Notes under the pieces: model-generated
Database searches by the model: none
Told to the model about the DNA's origin: nothing
Seen by the model: the letters and a program-made list of their open reading frames with translations, nothing else
Source of the DNA: Dugong dugon
Lineage: Eukaryota; Chordata; Mammalia; Sirenia; Dugongidae
Length of the DNA: 64,000 nt
Reading direction: 5' to 3'
NCBI GenBank assembly: GCA_030035585.1
Contig: CM057462.1
Location: 100,027,234 to 100,091,233 of the forward strand
Part shown: in pieces, positions 43,630 to 56,103 of the stretch
Layout of the letters: every line of letters starts with the position of its first letter
How positions within the stretch are numbered: position 1 is the stretch's first letter
Translations under genes and position numbers: made by a program

Positions 43630-46600
43630 ATTAGACTAGGAAGAAGGACTAGGTGGTCTACTTCTAAAAAGAATTAGCCAGTGAAAACCTTATGCAAATG
43701 ACCTCATGGCTCCAGGGGAGAAGTGTCTTGAGTATGTATCAGACAGCGGAACATTGTCTGGTATAGTGTCGGAAAATGAGCCCCTCAGGTTGGAAGGCCC
43801 TCAAGATACTACTGGGGAAGAGCTGCCTCCTCAGAATGGAGTCGACCTTTATGACATGGATAGAGCCAAGCTTTCGGGACCTTCCTTTGCTGATTTCGCA
43901 TGACTCAAAATGAGAAGAAACAGCTGCAAACATCCATTAATAATCGGAATGTGAAATGTATGAAGTAGAAATCTAGGAAAATTGAAAATCATCAAAAATG
44001 AAATGGAACACATAAACATTGATATCCTAGGCATTAGTGAGCTGAAATGGACTCGAATTGGCCATTTTGAATTAAACAATCATATGATTTACAACTTGAA
44101 GAGGAATGGCATTGCATTCATCGTGAAAAAGACCATTTCAAGATCTATGCTGAAGTACAGCGTTGTCAGTGATAGGCTAATATCTATACAAGACTACAAG
44201 GAAGGCCTGTTAATATGGCTGTTATTGAAATTTACACACAAACCACTAAGGCCAAAGATGAAGAAACTGAAGACTTTTACCAACTTTTGCAGTTTGAAAT
44301 CAATTGAACATGCAATCAGGATGTATTGATAGTTACTGGTGATTGGAATGCAAAAGATGGAAACAAAGAAGGACTGATAATTGGAAAATATGGCTTTGGT
44401 GATAGAAAAGATGCTGGAGATCACATGGTAGAATTTTGTAAGACCCAAGACTTCTTCATTGCAAATACCTTTTTTCATCAACATAAACAGGGCTTATACA
44501 CCTGGACCTCACCAGATGGAATACACAGGAATCAAATTGACTACATCTGTGGAAAGAGACGATGGAAAAGCTCAATATCATCAGTCAGAACAAGGCCAGG
44601 GACTGAACTGCGGAACAGACCATAAGTTGCTCCTATGCAAGTTCAAGCTGAAACTGAAGAAAATTAGAACAAGTCCACGAGAGTCAAAGTAAGAACTTGA
44701 GTATATCCCACCTGAATTTAGAGACCATCTCAAGAATAGATTTGACATGTTGAACACTAATGACTGAAGACCAGACAAGCTGTGGAATGACATCAACGAT
44801 ATAATACATGAAGAAAGCAAGAAGTCGTTAAAAAGACAGGAAAGAAAGAAAAGACTAAAATGATGTCAGAAGAGATTCTGAAGCTTGCTGTTGAACATCA
44901 GGTGGCTAAAGTGGGAAGAAGAAATGATGAAATAAAAGAGCTGAACAGAAGATTTCAAAGGGCGTCTTGAGAAGACAAAGTATTATAATGACATGTACAA
45001 AGACCTGGAGATAGAAAATCAAAAAGGAAGAACACAATGGCATTTCTGAAGCTGAAAGAACTGAAGAAAAACTCAAGCCTTGAGTTGCAGTATTGAATGA
45101 TTCTATGGGGAAAATATTAAATGACACAGGAAGCATCAAAAGCAGATGGAAGGAATACACAGAGTCACTATACTAAAAAGAATTGATGAATGTTCTACCA
45201 TTTCAGGAGGTAGCATGTGATCAGGAATCAATGGTACTGAAGGAAGAAATCCAGGTTGCTCTGAAGGCATTGGCAAAAAACAAGGCTCCAGGAATTGATG
45301 GAATACCATTTGAGATGTTTCAACAAACAGATGCAGTCCTGGAGGTACTCGCTTGTCTATGCCAAGAAGTTTTCAAGACAGCTGTCTGGCCAACCGACTA
45401 GAAGAGATCTATATTTATGCCTATTCCCAAGAAAGGTGATCCAACTGAAAGTGGAAATTATCGAACAATCTCATTAATAATTGCACACAAGTAAAATTTT
45501 TGCTGAAGATCATTCAAAAGTGGCTGCAGCAGTACATCAGCAGGGAACTGCCAGAAATTCAAGCCAAATTCAGAAGAGGACGTGGAATGAGGGATATCAT
45601 TGCTGATGTCAGATGGATCCTGGCTGAAAGCAGAGAACACCAGAAAGATATATACCTGAGTTTTGTTGACTATGCACAGGCATTGGACTGTGTGGAACAT
45701 AAAAAGTTATGGATAACATTGTGAAGAATAGGAATTCCAGAACACTTAATTGTGCTCATGAGGAACTTGTACATGGATCAAGAGTCAGTTGTTCAAACAG
45801 AACAAGGGGATACTGAGTGGTTTAAAGTCAGAAAAAGTGTGTGTCAGGGTTGTATCCTTTCACCATACTTATTCAATCTGTATGCTGAGCAAATAATCTG
45901 AGAAGCTGGACTGTATGAAGAAGAACATGGCATCAAGATTGGAAGGAGACTGATTAACAACCTGCATTATGCAGTTGACACAGCCTTGCTTGCTGAAAGT
46001 AAAGAAGACTTGCAGCACTTACTGATGAAGACCAAAGATCACAGCTTTCAGTATGGATTATACCTCAACGTAAAGAAAACAAAAATCATCACTACTGGGC
46101 CAATAAACAGCATCATGATAAACAGAAAAGATTGAAGTTGTCAAGGATTTCATTTTACTTGGATTCATAATCAACACCCATGAAGCAGCAGTCAAGAAAT
46201 CAAATGATGCATTGCATTAGGTAAATCTGTAAAAGACCTCTTTAAAGTGTTCAAAAGCAAAGACATCACCTTGAAGACTACGGTGTGCCTGACCCAAGCC
46301 ATGGTGTTCTCAGTTGCCTCACATGCATACAAAAGCTGGATGATGAATGAGGAAGACTGAAGTAGAATTGACACGTTTCAATTCTGGTGTTGGCAAAGAA
46401 TATTGAACATACCATGGACTGCCAAAAGAATGAACAAGTATGTCTTGGAAGAAGTACAACAAGTATGCTCCTTAGATGCAAGGATAACAAGACTACGTCT
46501 CACATTCTTTGGACATGTTATCATTAGGGCTCAGTCCCTGGAGAAGGACATCATGCTTAGTAAAGTAGAGGGTCAGTGGAAGAGAGGAAGACCTTGAATG

Positions 46601-46746
46601 AGATGGATTGACACAGTGGCTGCAACAATGAGCTCAAGCATATCAATGATTTTGAGGATGGCGCAGGACCGGGCAGTGTTTCATTCTATTCTACATAGGG
46701 TTGCTGTGAGTTGGAACTGACTCGATTGGCACCTAACAACAACAGC
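43630..46746 (+). mobile_element. Nearly full-length RTE (BovB-like) LINE
   Basis: 3.1 kb: a 5' region at about 43630-43900, an AP-endonuclease-like part, RT, a C-terminal part and a 3' tail ending GGCACCTAACAACAACAGC. The start GGTGGTCTACTTCTAAAAAG and CAGTGAAAACC resemble the middle of AfroSINE2-like copies. The length fits RTE elements. A stretch at about 43690-43735 may be extra (see findings). Coding frames are interrupted and one catalytic residue is lost. Confidence 0.9.
43857..46720 (+). pseudogene. RTE endonuclease-reverse transcriptase, decayed
   Basis: Domains in order: endonuclease with INIDILGISELKWTRIGHFE (43982 on), VTGDWNAKDGNKEG (44332 on) and HRNQIDYICGKRRW (44530 on). RT follows, with LAKNKAPGIDGIPFEMFQ (45270 on), ESREHQKDIYLSFVDYAQAL (45600s) and NLHYAVDTALLAES (45959 on). 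In that motif the usual YADD is YAVD (45968-45979), so the RT centre is lost. The C-terminal part is KYVLEEVQQVCSLDARITRL (46440 on). The protein would normally nick DNA and reverse-transcribe RTE RNA. Many frame changes make it inactive. Confidence 0.8.
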
Positions 46747-46954
46747 AATGTTCACTGTAATCAAGGTCCCAACCCAAACACATGGGAAAAGGATTACAAG
46801 AGAGAGTGACTGCAGGAGGCAGCAGATCACTGGGAACCATTTTCAAAGCAGCCTACTACAGATACAATTTGGATTTACTTACAAAGATATAACAATAAAG
46901 AAAAGTTTGCAAAGCCTCTTCATGTACTGAAAACACCTTTGATTGTTATACTAG
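46747..46954. other. Unassigned DNA
   Basis: Short stretch between RTE and MIR; nothing recognised. Confidence 0.4.
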
Positions 46955-47055
46955 AGACCTGGATTCTCAGCTTTGCTACTAATTGGCGAGGCTACTTAAA
47001 TTCCATGGATCTCAGCTACCTTATCTGTAAAACAAGGATGTTGATAAAGATGTTT
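46955..47055 (+). mobile_element. MIR fragment
   Basis: ACCTGGATTCTCAGCTTTGC, GCTACTTAAATTCC and TACCTTATCTGTAAAACAAGG are the MIR 5' half in order. Confidence 0.65.
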
Positions 47056-47208
47056 AGAAAAGTTTCTTCTCATTAAAAAAAAAAAACAACAACAACTCTA
47101 AAATTGGTATTTCAAATGTGTCTAATAAACAAAGTAGTGGAGTGATAAAATGCAGAAGTACTATTAATATTTTTGTACAGGTATGCACATTTGGCATCCA
47201 TCGTTATG

Positions 47209-47325
47209 ACATGGACCAATAAGCAGCATCATGATAAATGGAGAAAATATTGACATTGTCAATGATTTCATTTTAATTGGATCCACAATCAATACCCATA
47301 GAACAGCAGTCAAGAAATTAAACAA
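47209..47325 (+). mobile_element. RTE fragment, left part of a split copy
   Basis: TGGACCAATAAGCAGCATC, TTGACATTGTCAATG and TTGGATCCACAATCAATACC match RTE coding sequence upstream of the C-terminal part. It is 5' truncated. It breaks at AGAAATTAAACAAAG, where an L1 begins; the remainder is at 53238-53740. About 42 bases of RTE between the two parts are missing. Confidence 0.88.
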
Positions 47326-47816
47326 AGTGAGGAGGCAGAGCCAATATGATGCTATAGATAGAAGCACCATGCTGTCCCTCCACAGCAAAGACCCAAAAAA
47401 CTAAGTAAAACAGAGACAAACATCAATCCTGGAACTCTAAGCATTAAATGAAGAGACAAAGAACTCAACCAAACAGTGAATGGAATAAGAAACTGACAGA
47501 GAACAGAGAGCAGGAAGAGATATGGAATGGAGGTCTCCTGTCAGCTAATGCAGCATAGATTTGCCATCTTGGACTCCTGTTGGAGATCGGTGGACAAGGA
47601 GTACGATAAAGCAGCTTTACGAAGCTCCTAGCAGGAGACAGAGCGTCAGCTGGAACAGCCCTACTGCACCATAGCTGAGCAACTGGCCCTGCCCACAAGG
47701 TGGTGAGAAATATCATACCTACAGATGAACAAACAACAAAGAATGCACAGCCCTCTTCCTCAGACATAACCAAATAAAACAAAACAAGATGAAGCAAACA
47801 AATCTATAATCAGTAA

Positions 47817-48832
47817 ATGAAGAAAATAACTACTGAATGTCCCAAAGACGGCAGACAATATAAAAATGTATATAAAAAGGACAGGATAGTTCCAGTAGGT
47901 GTCCAAAATAAAACATCAGATGACTTTCCAGTAGAAGAAAAGGCACTGGAATTACCTGATAAGGAATTCAAATCTCTAATATTCAGAGCTATCCAAGAGT
48001 TGAAGGAAAAAGCAGAAAAAATGACAAAAACTAAACAAAATCATGGAAAAAGCAGACAAAACAATAGAAGAATTCAGGAAAATAATACAGGACATAACTC
48101 AAAATAAATTTACAACTAGACATCATAAAAGAAAACAGCAATTAGAAATCCAATAGATAAACAACAAGATTTCAGAAATGGACTGTGTTATAGAAGCGCT
48201 GAGGAGGAGGTCTGAAACAAAGGAAGATAGGATCAGTGAAATTGAAGACAAATACTTGGATACCACTTTGAGGAAAAATCACAAAAAAGAACAAAGAAAA
48301 ATGAAGAAACCCTGAGAATGATGTGGGATATAATCAAAAGCAAAAATTTCCGAGTTACTGGAGTATCAGAATAGGGAGAGAAAATGGAAAACAGAAAGGA
48401 TCATCGAAGAACTGCTGACAGAAAATTTCCTTAATATCATGAAAGATGAAAAGCTGACCATCCAAGAAGCTCAACAAACCCCATATAGAATAGACCCCAA
48501 AAGAAAATCACTAAGGCATATCATAATCACACTTGATAAAACCAAAGACAAAGAATCCTGAGAGCAGCTCGAGAAAAACAAACAGTGCATACAGAGGGGA
48601 AACAATAAGACTAAGCTCTAATTACTTGCCAGAAGCCATGCAGGCAAGAAGGCAATGGGATTACATATATAAAAGCTTGAAAGAAAACAATTACCAACCA
48701 AGAATAATATATCCTGCAAAACCCTTGTTCAGATATAATAGTGAAATTAGGTCATTTCCAGATAAACAGAAATTAAGAAAATATGTAAAAATCAAACCAA
48801 ATTTGCAAGAATTATTAAAGGGAGTCCTTTAG
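47817..48832 (+). pseudogene. L1 ORF1, decayed
   Basis: Starts MKKITTECPKDGRQYKNVYK, same start as in the other L1 copies. It has the segment LELPDKEFKSLIFRAIQELK (47945 on) that begins the coiled coil, and ends with YVKIKPNLQELLKGVL at 48832. About 339 codons, normal for ORF1p. Internal stops and frame changes split it (48110-48530). Confidence 0.8.
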
Positions 48833-49297
48833 TTTGAGAACAAACAACGTTAGACCACAACCTGAATCTAGGATGCAAGACTGCAACCAGCCAGATACCA
48901 ACCTAGGAAATGAAGTCTCAAGATATAATAAAAACTAAAAGATTTACAACAGGAAACCAGAAAGGTTAATCTGTTAATGACAACAACTTCCTAACAATCA
49001 AAGAGGGAATAAACAGTGTAGGTATAGAACTTTCTAGTGGTGAAGAAGGCAAGGCGATACCAAGTAATAATAGACTGGTTCCAACCTAGGAAGATAAGGG
49101 TAAATTTCAAGTGAACCACAAAGAAAGTTAACAAACCTACCCATCAAAATAAAGAAGAGAAACACATAGTCTCAGTAAATACAAAATCTACTAAAGCAAA
49201 AGAAATGACAAAAAAAAATCCACGAACAAAAGGAATTCAGCGCAGGAAAGTGAGAGGAACAAAGAAAATGTCAGCACCACAAAAAAAGCACTACAAA

Positions 49298-52200
49298 ATG
49301 ATAACAATAAACTCACATCTATCAATAATTAAACTGAATGTAAATAGCCTGAAGGCGCCCTTAAAGAGACAGAGAGTGACAGAATGGATTAAAAAAACAG
49401 GATCCATCAATATTCTGTCTACAAGAGATACACCTTAGAAACAGAGATGTAAATTTATTAAAATAAACGATGGGAAAAAATATACCATGCAAACAGCTAC
49501 CAAAAAACAGCAGGAATGGCAATACTAACCTCAGATAAAATAGACTTTAAAACAAAAGTCACCATAAAAGACAAAGAAGGGCATTATATTATGATTAAAG
49601 GGATGATCCATCACGAAGACATAACCATAATATATATCTACCAACCCAATGGCAGGACTCCAAAACACATAAAACAAACTCTAACAGCACTGAAAAGAGA
49701 AATTGACAATTCCACAATAATAGTAGGAAACTTCAACACACCACTCTCAGTAAAGGACAAAACATCTAGAAAGAAACTTAACAATGATACAAAAGATCTA
49801 AAGGCCAACAATCAGCAACTTGATCTCATAGACATGTACGGAACACTCCACCCAACAGCAGCAAAGTACACATTCTTTTCCAATGCACATGGAATGTTAT
49901 CCAGAATAGACCACATCTGAGGCCACGAAGCAACCCTCAACAAAATCCAAAACACTGAGATAATACAAAGTATCTTCTCTGATCACAACACCATCAAAGT
50001 AGAAATTAACAACAGGAAGAGCAAGGGAAAAAAACAAAACAAAACAATTACATGGAAACTGAATAACACCCTGCTTAAAAACCACTGGGTAATAGAAGAA
50101 ATCAAAGATGGAATAAAAAAATTCCTAGAATCAAATGAGAATGAAAACACATCATCCCAAAACCTTTGGGACACAGCAATGGCAGTGACCAGAGGTCAAT
50201 TTACAGCAATAGATGCACACATCAAAAAAGAAGAAAGGGACAAAATCAAAACATTAGCTATGCATCTCAAACAAACAGGAAGAGAACAGCAAAAGATGCC
50301 TACAGTCATCAGAAGAAAGGAAATAATAAAGATTAGAGGAGAAATAAATGAAATAGAGAATAGAAAAATGATAGAAAGTATCATCAAAACCAAAAGTTGG
50401 TTCTTTGAAAAGATTAACAAAATCAACAAATCACTGGCCATACTGACAAAAGAAAATAAGAGAGGATGCAAATAACTCAAATAAGAAATGAAATGAGGAG
50501 GCATTACAACAGATCCAACTAAAATAAAAAGGATCTTATCAGAGTACTATGAAAAACTATACTCCAATAAATTTGAAAACCTAGAGGAAATGGACAAATT
50601 TTTAGAAACACATTACCTACTCAAACACAAAGTGATGTTGAAAATCTGAACAGATCCATAACAAGAGAAGAGATTGAAAAGGTAATAAAGATACTCCCAA
50701 CCAAAAAAAGCCCCAGCCCAGATGGCTTCACTGGAGAATTCTACCAAACATTTATAGAAGAGCTTACAGCAGTACTACTCAAAATATTTCAGAACATAGA
50801 AAAGGAAGTGACACCTCCAAATTCATTCTATGAAGCCAGCATAACGCTGATACAAAAACCAGGCAAAAACACCACAAAATGAGAAATTTAAACCAATATC
50901 TCTCATGAATATAGATGCAAAAATTCTCAACAAAATTCTAGCCAATAAAATTCAGCATCATATATAAAAAAAAATAATACACCACGACCAAGTAGGATTC
51001 ATACCAGGTATGCAAGGCTGGTTCAACATTAGAAAATAAATCAATATAATCCACCACATAAATAAAAGGAAAGAATTACATGATCATCTTAATCAACACA
51101 GAGAAGGCATTTGACAAAGTCCAACACCCATTCTTGATAAAAACTCTGAATAAAATAGATATAGAAGGGAAATTCCTCAACATAATAAAGGACATCTATA
51201 CAAAACCAACAACCAACATCATTCTTAATGGAGAGAGGCTGAAAACATTCCCTTGACAACAGGAACAAGAGAAGGGTGCCCGTTATCACCACTCCTGTTT
51301 AACATTGTGCTGGAAGTCCTAACTAGAGCAATAAGACAAGAAAAAGAAAAAAGAACATCCAAATTAGTAAGAAGTAAACCTATCCCTATTCACAGATGAT
51401 ATGATCCTATACATAGAAAACCCAAAAGACTCCACAAGAAAACTACTGGAACTAATAGAAGGATTCAGCAGAGTAGTGGGATACAAGATCAACATACAAA
51501 GTCTACTGGATACCTATACACCACTAAAGAGACCGACCAAAAGGAAATCAGGAAAACAATACCATTTATAATATTCCCTAAAAAAATAAAATACTTAGGA
51601 ATAAATCTAACCAGGAATCTAAAAGACCTATACAAAGAAAACTATAAAACACTACTGCAAGAAACCCAAAGGGATCTACATAAATGGCAAAACATACCAT
51701 GCTCATGGATAGGTAGACTCAACATTGTGAAAATGGCAATTCTACCCAACACAATTTACAAATACAATGCAATCCCGATCCAGATACCAACAACATTCTT
51801 CAAAGAGATGGAAAAACCAATCATTAGCTTTACATGGAAAGGGAAGAGGCCCCAGATAAGTAAAGCACTATTGAAGAAGAAGAATAAAGTAGGAGGACTC
51901 ACACTACCAGACCTCAGAAACTACTATACAGTTATGGTAGTCAAAACAGCCTGGTACTGGTACAATGACAGATACACTGACCAATGGAACAAAATTGAGA
52001 ATGTGGATGTAGATCCATCCACCTACAGTCACCTGATCTTTGACAAGGGCCCAAAGTCCATCAAATCGGGAATAGACAGTATTTTTAACAAATGGTTCTG
52101 GCAAAACTGGATGTCCATCTGGAAAAAAATGAAGTAAGACCCATACCTCACACCATACACAAAAACTAATTCAAAATGGGTCAAAGACCTAAATATAAAA

Positions 52201-53085
52201 CCCAAAACTGTAAAGATCGTAGAAGAAAAAATAGGATGAATGCTAGAGGCCCTAATACACGGTATTAACAGGATCAAACCATAACTAACAACACACAAAC
52301 TCCAGAAGATAAGCTAGATAACTGGGATCTTCTAAAAATTAAACACTTATGCTCATCAAAAGACTTCACCAAAAGAGTAAAAAGAGAACTCACAGACTGG
52401 GAAAAAGTTTTTGTCTATGACAAGTCTGACAAAAATCTAATCTCTAAAATCTACAGGGAAATGTAACACTTCAACAACAAAAAGACAAATAATCCAATTG
52501 AGAAATGGACAAAAGAAGTGGACACTTCACCAAAGAAGACATTCAAGTGGCTTAAAACACATTAGGAAATGCTCGAGATCACTAGCCATTAGGGAAATGC
52601 AAATCAAAACCACAGTGAGACATCATCTCACCCCAACATTACTGGCACGAACCAAAAATCAGGAAATAACAAATATTGGAGAGGTTGTGGGGAGACTGAA
52701 ACTCTCGTGCACTGCTGATGGGAATGCAAAATGTTACAATCATTTTGGAAAATGGTATGGCACTTCCTTAGAAAACTAGAAATAGAAATACCATATGATC
52801 CAGCAATCCCACTCTTGGGACTATATTCTAGAGAAATAAGAGCCATCAAACAAATAGACATATGCATGCTCATGTTCATTGCAACATTGTTCACAATAGC
52901 AAAAAGATGGAAACAACCTAGATGAATTTGCCCATCAACAGATGAATGGATAAACAAACCCATGGTACATACATACAATGGTATACTACGCAGCGATAAA
53001 GAACAACGATGAATCTGCAAAGCATCTTAGGACGTGGTTGAATCTGGAGGGTATTATGCTGAGTGAAATAAGTCAATCACAAAAG
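49298..53085 (+). pseudogene. L1 ORF2, decayed
   Basis: Starts MITINSHLSIIKLNVNSLKA. The endonuclease part reads STIIVGNFNTPLSVKD, where the conserved GDFN is GNFN (codon 49729-49731), a change at a metal-binding aspartate. SDHNTIKVEINN is intact (49980 on). The RT centre is FTDD (51389-51400) where FADD is usual. The C-terminal WHFLRKLEIEIPYDPAIPLL is at 52749 on. Stops and frameshifts are numerous. Confidence 0.82.
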
Positions 53086-53237
53086 GACAGATATTGTATG
53101 AGACGACTACTATAAAGACTCATGAAAAGATTTACACACAAAAAGAAAAAATCTTTGATGGTTACGAGGGAGAGGAGGGGTTGAGATGGAAAAACACTAT
53201 ACAATAGATAAGTGGTAACTTTGGTGAAAGGTAAGAA

Positions 53238-53740
53238 AAAGTGTTAAAAAGCAAAGATGTCACTTGGAGGACAAAGGTGCACCTGACCCAAGCCGTGGCA
53301 TTTTCAATCTCCTTATATGCATGTGAAAGCTGGACAATGAATAAGGAAGACTGAAGAAGAATCGATGCCTTTGAATTGTGGTGTTGGCAAAGAATATTTA
53401 ATATACCATGGACTGTCAAAAGAATGAATAAATCTGTCTTGGAAGAAGTACAACCAGGATGCTCATTAGAAGCAAGGATGGCAAGACTGTCTCACATACT
53501 TTGAACATGTTATTAGGAGGGATCAGTCCCTGGAGAAGGGCATCATACTTGGCAAAGTAGAGGGTCAGTGAAAAAGAGGAAGACCCTCAATGAAAAGGAT
53601 TGACACAGTGGCTGCTACAATGGGCTCAAGCATAGCAACAATTGTTAGGATGCTGTAGGACTGGGCAGTGCTTTGTTCTGTTGTACATAGGGTCACTACG
53701 TGTCAGAACCGTCTCCACGGCACCTAACAACAACAACAGC
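53238..53740 (+). mobile_element. RTE 3' part, right half of the split copy
   Basis: Resumes AAAGTGTTAAAAAGCAAAG and continues through GACTGTCAAAAGAATGAATA, CCTGGAGAAGGGCATCATAC and GACACAGTGGCTGCTACAAT to CACCTAACAACAACAACAGC. Confidence 0.9.
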
Positions 53741-54425
53741 ATTATCAATAGGAGTTTTAAAATTTATTATTTTATTTTCAAGTATCCAGTTTTTAGAATT
53801 GAATGTTACTATTAAGATTGTTCCCTTGAGACTTTTGGGGAAACCCTAAAAAAGAAAGTTTTACTGTTGGCAGGGCCTTTAAACTGAAACAAGATGCATT
53901 ATGACCTCTGCGTGGCTGTTCATTGGCATCTTAGTACTTTTCAGACTGATCTCTCGGCATTATCCACTCAACAGAATTTTTATTAAGAGGTTTTATTGAA
54001 TGCTCTGTATTAGAGCTTGCAGGCCTTTTTATGGCTTCATCATGTTTTGAGGTAAGAAAGTTTTCTTCATTTGAAAAAGGAGAAAGAAATACTTGGTGAA
54101 AGAAGGAAATTAGGATAGAAGTACTGAAAGTCTCAATAGTTTTTTCTCTTCCAGAAAACAACCAAAAGGAAGATGATGGGCAAGATACTATATTTTCTCT
54201 TAGGGATCTGTAACAGTTAAGACTGTCTATTTTAGATTAGATAATATTCAATGAGGGCAACGTAACAAATCCATGTCATAATAATTTTTTATTATAAAGC
54301 TAATCAGTAGCCATTGCAGAATACTTGAAAATACATTAAAATATAGAGAAGAATGATCACTTACTAATACACAGCTTCAAAATAATCACTGACAATATTT
54401 TAATACATTCTGAATAATACAGAAT
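53741..54425. other. Unassigned AT-rich DNA
   Basis: No exon or repeat family recognised. Confidence 0.4.
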
Positions 54426-54429
54426 CTTT

Positions 54430-54850
54430 TTTTACCTTAAGGATGCAAAGATGATTAAGACAGGGTCCCTGCTTTTAAGATGTCCATAATTTAGTGGGGA
54501 AAATTACCCATTACCATTACTCATTGCCATTGAGTCGATATCAGCTCACAGCGACCCTATGGGACAGAGAACTGCCCCACAGAGTTTCCAAAGAGCAACT
54601 GGTTGATTCAAAGTGCCAACCTTCTGGTTAGCAGCCATAGCACTTAACCAACAGACACATAAATATCTGATTAAAAATTAGTGTGGTAAGTTCATTAAAA
54701 AAGATATGTATCAAGAATTATGGAAGCATCAAGGAGGGGCACATAGCACAGTCTGTCTGTGGTGGAATTAGGTGTTAGAGAATACTTCTTGGAAGGATAT
54801 CTTAAATGATAAATGTTAAATGACTAATTTTGAATTAGTCAGGAGGATGG
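54430..54850. mobile_element. L2-like ancient repeat split by a SINE
   Basis: GACAGGGTCCCTGCTTTTAAG, then after the SINE ACAGACACATAAATATCTG and TTCTTGGAAGGATATCTTAA, in the order of L2-type 3' ends. Confidence 0.5.
54522..54649 (-). mobile_element. AfroSINE, minus strand, partial
   Basis: CATTGCCATTGAGTCGATATC tail, ACTGCCCCACAGAGTTTCC body and GCCAACCTTCTGGTTAGC; the head stops at GCACTTAACC. Confidence 0.85.
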
Positions 54851-54899
54851 GGATAAGGAGATGATGGGGATAGGGCCAAAATAGATAGCAAAAAATTTT

Positions 54900-54980
54900 T
54901 TTTGCTTATTTCCTCTCTTTATCTCTCTCTCCATTCCTCCCTCATACTCTCCCTCCCTCCGTTCCTTCCTTTCTTTTACG
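54900..54980. repeat. CT-rich low-complexity tract
   Basis: Runs of CTCTCT, CCTCCCTC and CCTTCCTTTC with little else. Confidence 0.7.
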
Positions 54981-55029
54981 TAAAAGTATCCTGGTCATGT
55001 TTATTGTTGAGAGGAAGTGGGAGATACCA

Positions 55030-56103
55030 AAGACACGATATTGATGGAGCTTGCTGCGGTCAAAATGAACGAGTTTTGCTTGAATAAGAAAGAATCCCAT
55101 TGCCCTCTAAGACTGGAGGAAAGGAGGGGAAATATGGCTTTCATGGAAGAGAACTTTAGAAGTAGTGGAATGAGAAGCACTCAGCTCTTGTCTTCTAAAT
55201 ACCATTTTTCACAGAAAGGAACTGGGGATCTTTGAGGAAATGGTTGATTCCAGGTTTGGTGCAAAAAAAAGGACAAAATGGGCAAGAAAGCAGGAAAGTG
55301 CCCAAAGAATGAAGTGGGCATGTCAAAGGACATAGAAGCCAGCTTGAAAGACCTCTCAACTGGCCAAATTTAGGAACATTTTGAGCATCAGAATAAATAA
55401 TAACATTGAACAGGATTCATTGAATATGAAACTGTTATTCCACATGGATTTAAATAAATAAATTTAAAGTTTGATAAGGAAATGGACATTTATGTACTTT
55501 CAAAGGAACTCTTCACAAAATATTCATTAATTAAAAGAGAAAAAGATTAACCTGATAGTGAAGAAGCCTGAAAAACACCTAAATCAAGTGATTCAATTTG
55601 ACATGAGTAATGATACAAGTTGAAATTGAGTACCTCATTTTGTGATATTTCTGCCAAAGAGGTATAACCTAAATCTGTATATGAGGAAACATCAGACAAA
55701 CCCAAACTGAAAGACTTTCTCTAAAATAACTGGTCTGTAATCTTCACAAGTGTTACAGTAATGAAAGTCAAGGAAAGACTGAGGAAATGTTCCAGACTGA
55801 ATGGAGAGTAAAGATCAGTGACAACTAAATGCAACATCAAATTCAGAACAGGCTGATTTGTTATCAAGTTATTGGGACAATTGGCAAAACTTGAATGGTG
55901 ATGTGTCAATACTGATTTCCTGATTCTGATGGCTGTATTGTGGCTATATAAAGAATATCTTATTTGTATAAAATATGCACTGAAGTAGTTGTAGAGAACG
56001 GGGCAGATATTCTCAACTAGTTCAGGAAAAAAGTGTTTTGTACTGTGCTTGAAACTTTTCTGCAAGTCTGTGATTGTTTCAAATAAAAACATATTTAAAA
56101 AAT
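55030..56103 (+). mobile_element. L1M-type 3' UTR (L1MB/L1MC-like)
   Basis: GAGGAAACATCAGACAAACCC, AATAACTGGTCTGTAATC, CAAGTTATTGGGACAATTGG and the end TGTGATTGTTTCAAATAAAAA follow the L1MB/L1MC 3' UTR in order. Eutherian-wide age. No ORF left. Confidence 0.8.

Larger units (their letters stand above)
47330..53237 (+). mobile_element. L1, 5' complete, prematurely ended, inserted in RTE
   Basis: The 5' end GAGGAGGCAGAGCCAATATG aligns with the intact 5' end of the L1 at 13755. The 5' UTR is short (47330-47816, about 0.5 kb), lacking the purine-rich blocks of the other copies. ORF1, ORF2 and only about 150 bases of 3' UTR follow, ending GGTGAAAGGTAAGAAAA. The other copies continue more than 1.1 kb further. 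AAAGTG at 47324-47329 and 53238-53243 may be a 6-bp duplication. ORFs are broken. Confidence 0.88.

Noticed and set aside
43982-44625. AP-endonuclease-like host gene
   Set aside because: The motifs are continuous with an RTE reverse transcriptase and end in the RTE tail.
47817-48832. A host gene encoding a coiled-coil protein
   Set aside because: The same start and order appear in two other L1 copies in the window; it is L1 ORF1.
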